This document shows, piece by piece, positions 60,901 through 64,000 of a stretch of 64,000 nucleotides of DNA; positions within the stretch are counted from its first letter, which is position 1, and each line of letters opens with the position of its first letter. The stretch comes from Halobacteriovoraceae bacterium (lineage in GTDB: Bacteria > Bdellovibrionota > Bacteriovoracia > Bacteriovoracales > Bacteriovoracaceae), in contig PAVS01000007.1 in assembly GCA_002713145.1 (NCBI GenBank), positions 204,054-268,053 on the forward strand. The letters run 5' to 3'. The translations under genes were made by a program, and so were the position numbers. Under the pieces are notes generated by a model. That model did not search any database, was not told where the DNA came from, and was given only the letters and a program-made list of their open reading frames with translations.

Positions 60901-62570
60901 AATTTCAATACTCAGGGGCTGGCTTTGTGGTCCTCGAATATATTATCAAACTTATTTTAAAAGATGATTTCTATCCAAAAAGCCATGAGTTTTTTAGACT
61001 GCTTAATTCTAAATTTTCTTTTCAAGACCCTAAATCTGAACTGAAGGCCCATGGCCATCTCAACGGTGAGATTAAAAATAAGCAAGCCTATTTAGAGTTT
61101 CCCTGTTTCGCGGCAGGCATGTGGGGGAGCACAAATGATGTGTTACAAATTCTCGCGGCGATGACTGTCGCTCACCATAAACTCGAAGGCTTCGGTCCGC
61201 TGTCTCATGACACAGCAGTAAATATGAGCTTTGGTGTCGATCTAGGGGCGCAAGAATTTATGGGGGCCAATATAGGTCTGGGTGTGTTCATCATTGAGGC
61301 GGGAGAGAATCGTTTTTATCTGCATCAAGGGGCCAATGATGGCTTTAGGGCCATCTATCTTTACTGTTTTGATGGACCTGATCTAGGAAAAGGGCTGAGT
61401 ATCCTTGCTAATGATGAGCTTAATGCGGTTTATATGATCGCTGAGATGGCGAAAGCCATTTTCTCTGAGCTTAAAATCACAGGAGTCGATTTTTCAAAAC
61501 TTCCTACAGAGTTCTCAGCAAAAAATCTTAAATCAGAAGAGATCGTTAATATTGGTTATAAAGAATTATTGCTCAAGGCTTTTAAACAAACTCAGCCAGA
61601 AGCCATCGTCAAATCTCAAGAGAAGTATCCCCTGGGAGAGTATAATCTGCTGAGAGACGCTGAGGTGATCAGAGTTTCCAATGAGAAATTTGCACGTATA
61701 GAAAATTTAATCTCCATTCACGAGCCCGTTTTTGATCCCAAAGAATTTGGGAGACAGGGAAAAATCATGGATAGCTGGGAGTCTGCTAGACATAATCAAA
61801 ATGAATATGAGTATGCTCGTTTTCGAATGCACCAAAAAGACTTGATACGTTTTGTTCATTTATCCACTAAATTTCACGATGGAAATCAAGTGGAAGAAGT
61901 GGAGATTTTAGGGGATGGGCAAGTGATCCTGCCTAAAACGAAATTAGCAGCTCACTGCTTTTTAAATATTGATCTTGAAAATAGTTTTGGTCCTTTTAAG
62001 GAAGTGGAAATCAGAGTCTATCCCGATGGGGGACTCACGCGAGTGGCACTGTTGACCCGACTTCCAAAAGAGCTCTCTCATGAGTTTAAACCACTAGCAG
62101 ATGCAAAACCTGAGCGTTATAAATTAATTATTCCAGCGGTCACCAAACCCATGGCCATTGATTTTAACTTAGATGAACTAGGGATGGAGCTAAGCTCTGT
62201 GAGTGATGAGCATTATGCAGGGGCTAAAAATGTCCTCTCACCCTATGCGCCTATCAATATGTTTGATGGCTTTGAAACCAAAAGATCACGCAATAAAGAG
62301 AATTTTGAGTACTTTGAAGTGAGTTTTAAAACCCCTAAAGCTTTCTCCCATATCTATTTTGATTTTACTTATTTTAGAAATAACGCTCCCATGTGGATTG
62401 AAGTGGAAGAAGAGCATGCCGGAGAGTTTCATAAAATTGATCGTTTTTTTGCGAAGCCCTTTGCAGGTAATAAATGTATTCGAAAATTAAAAGAGAAAAC
62501 GTCTCCTAAAAAAGTACGCTTCAAACTCTTCCCTGATGGAGGGATTAATAGGGTGAAATTTTTAGAGTAG
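57966..62570 (+). CDS. Fused urate-to-malate enzyme: malate synthase - OHCU decarboxylase - serine hydrolase - allantoicase
   Basis: One uninterrupted 1534-residue frame, no signal peptide. Domain 1 (about 1-655) is a divergent malate synthase: R234 (FLSRPIKRF), E323 (VLENPRAVF), D351 (GWHDYLGS), GFWVAHPDF (439-447) and the catalytic base D564 (MDDLATAERSR). Domain 2 (about 675-822) is OHCU decarboxylase: H728 (FHGDIGQ), E745 (TEQSL), KFGMKFLVSAQGKSA, R794 (ARLNS). Domain 3 (about 828-1165) is a class C beta-lactamase-type serine hydrolase with S877-x-x-K880 (SLSK), Y982-S-G and H1120-Q-G. Domain 4 (about 1245-1534) is allantoicase, two repeats: MDSWES with RVYPDGG, and FDGFETKRSR with KLFPDGG. 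Substrates link: OHCU, allantoin, allantoate, ureidoglycolate, glyoxylate, malate. The role of domain 3 is inferred. Order and number of domains are clear; a sequencing fusion is unlikely because no stop or shift is seen. Confidence 0.9.
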   Translation: MARISYYDDYISRNLYGEIQKDLKSIEDVPGLSILNSPSGIENSESMAFLCEVYELVKPELINVLNQRKLDRQFIDQRTKTYYQFNQENNIDLLDQNYKTVLGDEDDRGRKVMGPLLSQYYKATNAPKVAAIPDYLNDFHVTLFGPPDDAKLSINAMNAYHRKLKDEPQIISEILEDNQFIPKWGADDEDSKTPMHEDLVAAAENLKGCFNQDITFHDEKRSKTYELADSFLSRPIKRFPGLALPCNFLFYHNEPIPLHLYDFCLHLFEHWHNPEALCFYVPKLENEEEARYIKNMIKASESLIKNIHPEYNVGTVRVIIVLENPRAVFRVNEIIDELYPYFVGASLGWHDYLGSTARLFKEDGNYRIPVKADPDIVIKYIKASHELLAHVVGERGGIKIGGMYGILPITNELHSESFQITLRGYFRDVITQLKRNLSGFWVAHPDFVRIGLALVCAWKKYEKGEEHQLNSLIESLLNENYAQEIKDFVKAQDIQGLDHTDPGFARSLIVADIKESEFIANNDPEEIRYNVFQMLQYLCDWLSGNGCVALPTQINDIPARVMDDLATAERSRWEVWHEIHHGRFDYQDFIKIAHEEMNFIRRDLSNDKKIVQVKYSQANAKWYEAAFQLMLQLMTGAEPVEFATELLLPFTLQTVREKEKPWDYLHQLEPQKYSIEDHIAIYHYYFEMCGSQKFAFDNKANITGDLDLIKNSIMSFSMSDILSAASFHGDIGQNAKSLDALAKTEQSLISEESQLIKDELIELGEKYKQKFGMKFLVSAQGKSASELKEILVARLNSTLEQEVENAKLALYEITKKRVEGHPLNGLKKKLNNIFSKANIKGAQLSISYGFDAIQNIQFGESKQDTPTSSDSLFQIASLSKTMGTMFALEVFKELDISVDTPVNFLLNKLQSPFRLDSNQDEAWGNAVTLRHLMQHTALNMHYVDGIKPDDFYSEIHELVHNPERFHYQKFDTIHKPGSQFQYSGAGFVVLEYIIKLILKDDFYPKSHEFFRLLNSKFSFQDPKSELKAHGHLNGEIKNKQAYLEFPCFAAGMWGSTNDVLQILAAMTVAHHKLEGFGPLSHDTAVNMSFGVDLGAQEFMGANIGLGVFIIEAGENRFYLHQGANDGFRAIYLYCFDGPDLGKGLSILANDELNAVYMIAEMAKAIFSELKITGVDFSKLPTEFSAKNLKSEEIVNIGYKELLLKAFKQTQPEAIVKSQEKYPLGEYNLLRDAEVIRVSNEKFARIENLISIHEPVFDPKEFGRQGKIMDSWESARHNQNEYEYARFRMHQKDLIRFVHLSTKFHDGNQVEEVEILGDGQVILPKTKLAAHCFLNIDLENSFGPFKEVEIRVYPDGGLTRVALLTRLPKELSHEFKPLADAKPERYKLIIPAVTKPMAIDFNLDELGMELSSVSDEHYAGAKNVLSPYAPINMFDGFETKRSRNKENFEYFEVSFKTPKAFSHIYFDFTYFRNNAPMWIEVEEEHAGEFHKIDRFFAKPFAGNKCIRKLKEKTSPKKVRFKLFPDGGINRVKFLE

Positions 62571-62575
62571 TAATA

Positions 62576-63079
62576 CTATTTCTTACGCTTTTTAGGACCT
62601 GAATAAACAAAAACATCTTCTTCAGTAAGAGAGTGAAAATACTCCGCTTCTTCTTTAAGGATTTTAGCTGTGTTCTTTTCAACTGCACAGATTTCAACCC
62701 GAACCCCTTCACCTTTAAGATGTTTAACAAGTTCCACGTAATCTGAATCCCCAGAGAGGATAATAATACAATCCACTTTACCAGCAAGCTGAGTGGCCTT
62801 GATTGTGAGTGGTATATCTGCTGATTTGTGACAAGGTCTAATAGATCCATGGAAGTTTTCGTGAAGTCTCTCAGCAAGCTTGCTAGAGATATTCACTCCT
62901 TCACGGAAGTAAATAAGTCTATTTAAAGCTCTGTTTCCAAGAATTTTGGGGACGACAGTATCAAAATTAAGCATCCCATTATCCATATTAAGGGAGCCGC
63001 TAATACTGCGCTCGATATTATTACCATCAACTAAGATGGCGACTGTTTGACTGATATAAATTTCATTTTCTTCGCTCAT
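62576..63079 (-). CDS. NYN-domain protein (LabA/DUF88 type)
   Basis: 167 residues. The NYN (PIN-like) nuclease motifs are VAILVDGNNIERS (first Asp), AGKVDCIIILSGDSDYVELVKHL (Asp-rich SGDSD) and GVRVEICAV. This group has a metal-dependent RNase fold; in E. coli and cyanobacteria LabA-like proteins affect gene expression, and the exact role here is unknown. A basic tail (GPKKRKK) ends the protein. It is in the minus direction, 5 bases from the end of the large fused gene, and may share a promoter with the downstream-facing membrane gene at 63089. Confidence 0.9.
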   Translation of the reverse strand: MSEENEIYISQTVAILVDGNNIERSISGSLNMDNGMLNFDTVVPKILGNRALNRLIYFREGVNISSKLAERLHENFHGSIRPCHKSADIPLTIKATQLAGKVDCIIILSGDSDYVELVKHLKGEGVRVEICAVEKNTAKILKEEAEYFHSLTEEDVFVYSGPKKRKK

Positions 63080-63088
63080 AGAGTGATA

Positions 63089-63460
63089 TTACAGCTGAAG
63101 AGACCCCTGGTCAAAGTTTTCAGGTTTATGTGTTGGAAAATAATCAAATTCAATCTCATCTAGGTCCACATCTTCTATTTCATGATCAAAAACTGGTTTA
63201 TTGCCATCAAGATACTTCAGTGTGCTAAAGATAATATCAAATTTGTTTTGGGTGTAATCAACCTGTTCTGCTTGTGCCAGTTTGTGCACTGTCATGGATA
63301 AAATAAGTCCGAGCATAACCAGAACATAGACCATACCAACCACTAAGATGGCACTATTTTGATGGGACTGATCTATCGCCCAGGTCATCAGCACAATGGC
63401 CAATGCAATGGGTGCACTTAAAACTAATCCACAAAAAATTCTAATACTCGAAAAACTCAT
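63089..63460 (-). CDS. Small membrane protein, unknown
   Basis: 123 residues. ATG at 63460 has AGGAGG about 6 bases upstream; a GTG/ATG further out (to 63502) gives MAIKLQLNTWRKL, without support. Two hydrophobic helices (residues about 8-27 and 36-56) are followed by an acidic soluble tail (EIEDVDLDEIEFDYFP). It lies 9 bases upstream of the NYN gene on the same strand, so the two form an operon. Confidence 0.7.
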   Translation of the reverse strand: MSFSSIRIFCGLVLSAPIALAIVLMTWAIDQSHQNSAILVVGMVYVLVMLGLILSMTVHKLAQAEQVDYTQNKFDIIFSTLKYLDGNKPVFDHEIEDVDLDEIEFDYFPTHKPENFDQGSLQL

Positions 63461-63825
63461 ATTTAATTTCCTCCAAGTATTTAATTGCAATTTGATTGCC
63501 AAAGATCGGATGTTATTTTGGGGGATTAGGGGGGTGGAGTCTGCAAATTTATCGAAGTGAGTGTAAAAAGATTTTACAATACGATGATTAGGGAATTTTA
63601 TGAGTCTTCACCAAATTATTGGCAGGTTATAGATTATGCTCCTAAAGATCTAAGTATGAATTATTGAGTATGAATTATGAAGAATAATTCAGGTTTTCTC
63701 TAAGGCTCTTTCTAGAAGTCGTTAAGAGCAATTTCTTCTCTGGGATAGTAAGATAATTAATATATTGTAGTATATTTGGAATAAAATACTTGAGTGGAGT
63801 TGAACGTTAGCCGAGAAGAGATTTT
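63461..63825. other. 365-base non-coding stretch
   Basis: No gene or RNA was recognised here. The region is AT-rich and includes a G-rich run (63520-63537) and a near-direct repeat of TATGAATTAT (63656-63665 and 63670-63679). The second half probably contains the promoter of the small peptide gene at 63826. Confidence 0.5.
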
Positions 63826-63957
63826 ATGAAAATTGGAATTATTTTACTGTTTGTCACTCTGTCGATTTTTGCCACTGAAAATCAAATATCCCTCAAAAAA
63901 GATTACTCTGTAATGTGTAACAAAACTCTTTCCTACTTAATTAATCTTCACGGCTAA
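63826..63957 (+). CDS. 43-residue secreted peptide
   Basis: A short frame, ATG to TAA, with GAGAAGAG 7 bases upstream. The protein has a signal peptide (MKIGIILLFVTLSIFA) and a 26-residue mature part with one Cys (VMCNK), so it could be a peptide pheromone or a small exported factor, but could also be a degraded gene. A new gene starts 36 bases later. Confidence 0.45.
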   Translation: MKIGIILLFVTLSIFATENQISLKKDYSVMCNKTLSYLINLHG

Positions 63958-63992
63958 TTCTCAGACTTCTCAAAGCACAAAAAGGAGAAGTT

Positions 63993-64000
63993 ATGAAGAA
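63993..64000 (+). CDS. Start of a gene cut by the window end
   Basis: AAGGAG (63982-63987) lies 5 bases before ATGAAGAA, which runs off the window. Only the first codons are visible (Met-Lys-). Confidence 0.4.

Noticed and set aside
62545..62877. 110-residue frame overlapping the NYN gene in another frame
   Set aside because: The NYN frame carries the domain motifs; the alternative is basic shadow sequence.
1..64000. tRNA, rRNA and CRISPR arrays
   Set aside because: No cloverleaf, ribosomal RNA core or regular spaced repeats were noticed; a covariance-model search was not possible.

Overview
The window is about 64 kb of AT-rich, tightly packed bacterial DNA. Genes are often separated by a few bases or overlap (ATGA, TAATG and GTGA junctions). 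There are many lipoproteins and secreted proteins, and no rRNA or tRNA gene was recognised. The low GC content, the number of lipoproteins, the IS1-like transposase type and the broad catabolism of amino acids and purines suggest a bacterium of the Bdellovibrio/Bacteriovorax group (a predator that digests prey protein and nucleic acid). This placement is inference; no marker gene in the window proves it.

Layout. 1-9.7 kb: end of a CCA-adding enzyme gene, a dienelactone-hydrolase-like lipoprotein, two small membrane proteins, an SDR, a lytic transglycosylase, a YebC protein, two FHA proteins, a dolichol-kinase-like membrane protein, a lipoprotein and a DegT aminotransferase. 9.7-18.8 kb: parvulin, a TetR regulator with an alpha/beta hydrolase, a voltage-gated-type K+ channel with a zinc ribbon, a methyltransferase, an N-acyltransferase-like protein, a secreted-protein cluster ending in a c-type haem protein, an MBL-fold lipoprotein and an epimerase. 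18.9-19.8 kb: an IS1-like transposase gene. 19.9-25.4 kb: M14 and M20 peptidases, an OlsB/OlsA-like acyltransferase pair (ornithine-type lipid), a Kef-type antiporter and a two-TM K+ channel. 25.4-29.5 kb: a DNA-damage block (photolyase, SRAP/YedK, UmuD, UmuC). 29.5-48.2 kb: HemJ, a hibernation-factor-like protein, SpoU methyltransferase, very large secreted proteins of unknown function, a phosphoesterase lipoprotein, MFS exporter, PlsC, IlvE, SDR and DNA polymerase II.

48.2-57.0 kb is a divergent operon pair for tryptophan breakdown through kynurenine, 3-hydroxyanthranilate, 2-aminomuconate and 2-oxo-3-hexenedioate. It encodes kynurenine formamidase, kynurenine monooxygenase, kynureninase, 3-hydroxyanthranilate dioxygenase, ACMS decarboxylase, semialdehyde dehydrogenase, aminomuconate deaminase and oxalocrotonate decarboxylase. 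Tryptophan 2,3-dioxygenase and the last hydratase and aldolase are not in the window.

57.6-62.6 kb is the most striking part. A 5-hydroxyisourate hydrolase gene overlaps by one base a 1534-residue gene that reads as four fused enzymes: malate synthase, OHCU decarboxylase (UraD), a serine beta-lactamase-like hydrolase and allantoicase. Together they form most of a route from 5-hydroxyisourate to malate. The beta-lactamase-like domain sits exactly where an allantoinase is missing, which makes it a candidate for a new kind of allantoinase. The window ends with a NYN-domain protein, a small membrane protein, a 43-residue secreted peptide and the start of a further gene.

Other points: the SRAP gene appears to start at an ATC codon; several genes lack a Shine-Dalgarno sequence and have a promoter placed so that the mRNA would be leaderless; there are several unassigned perfect palindromes.
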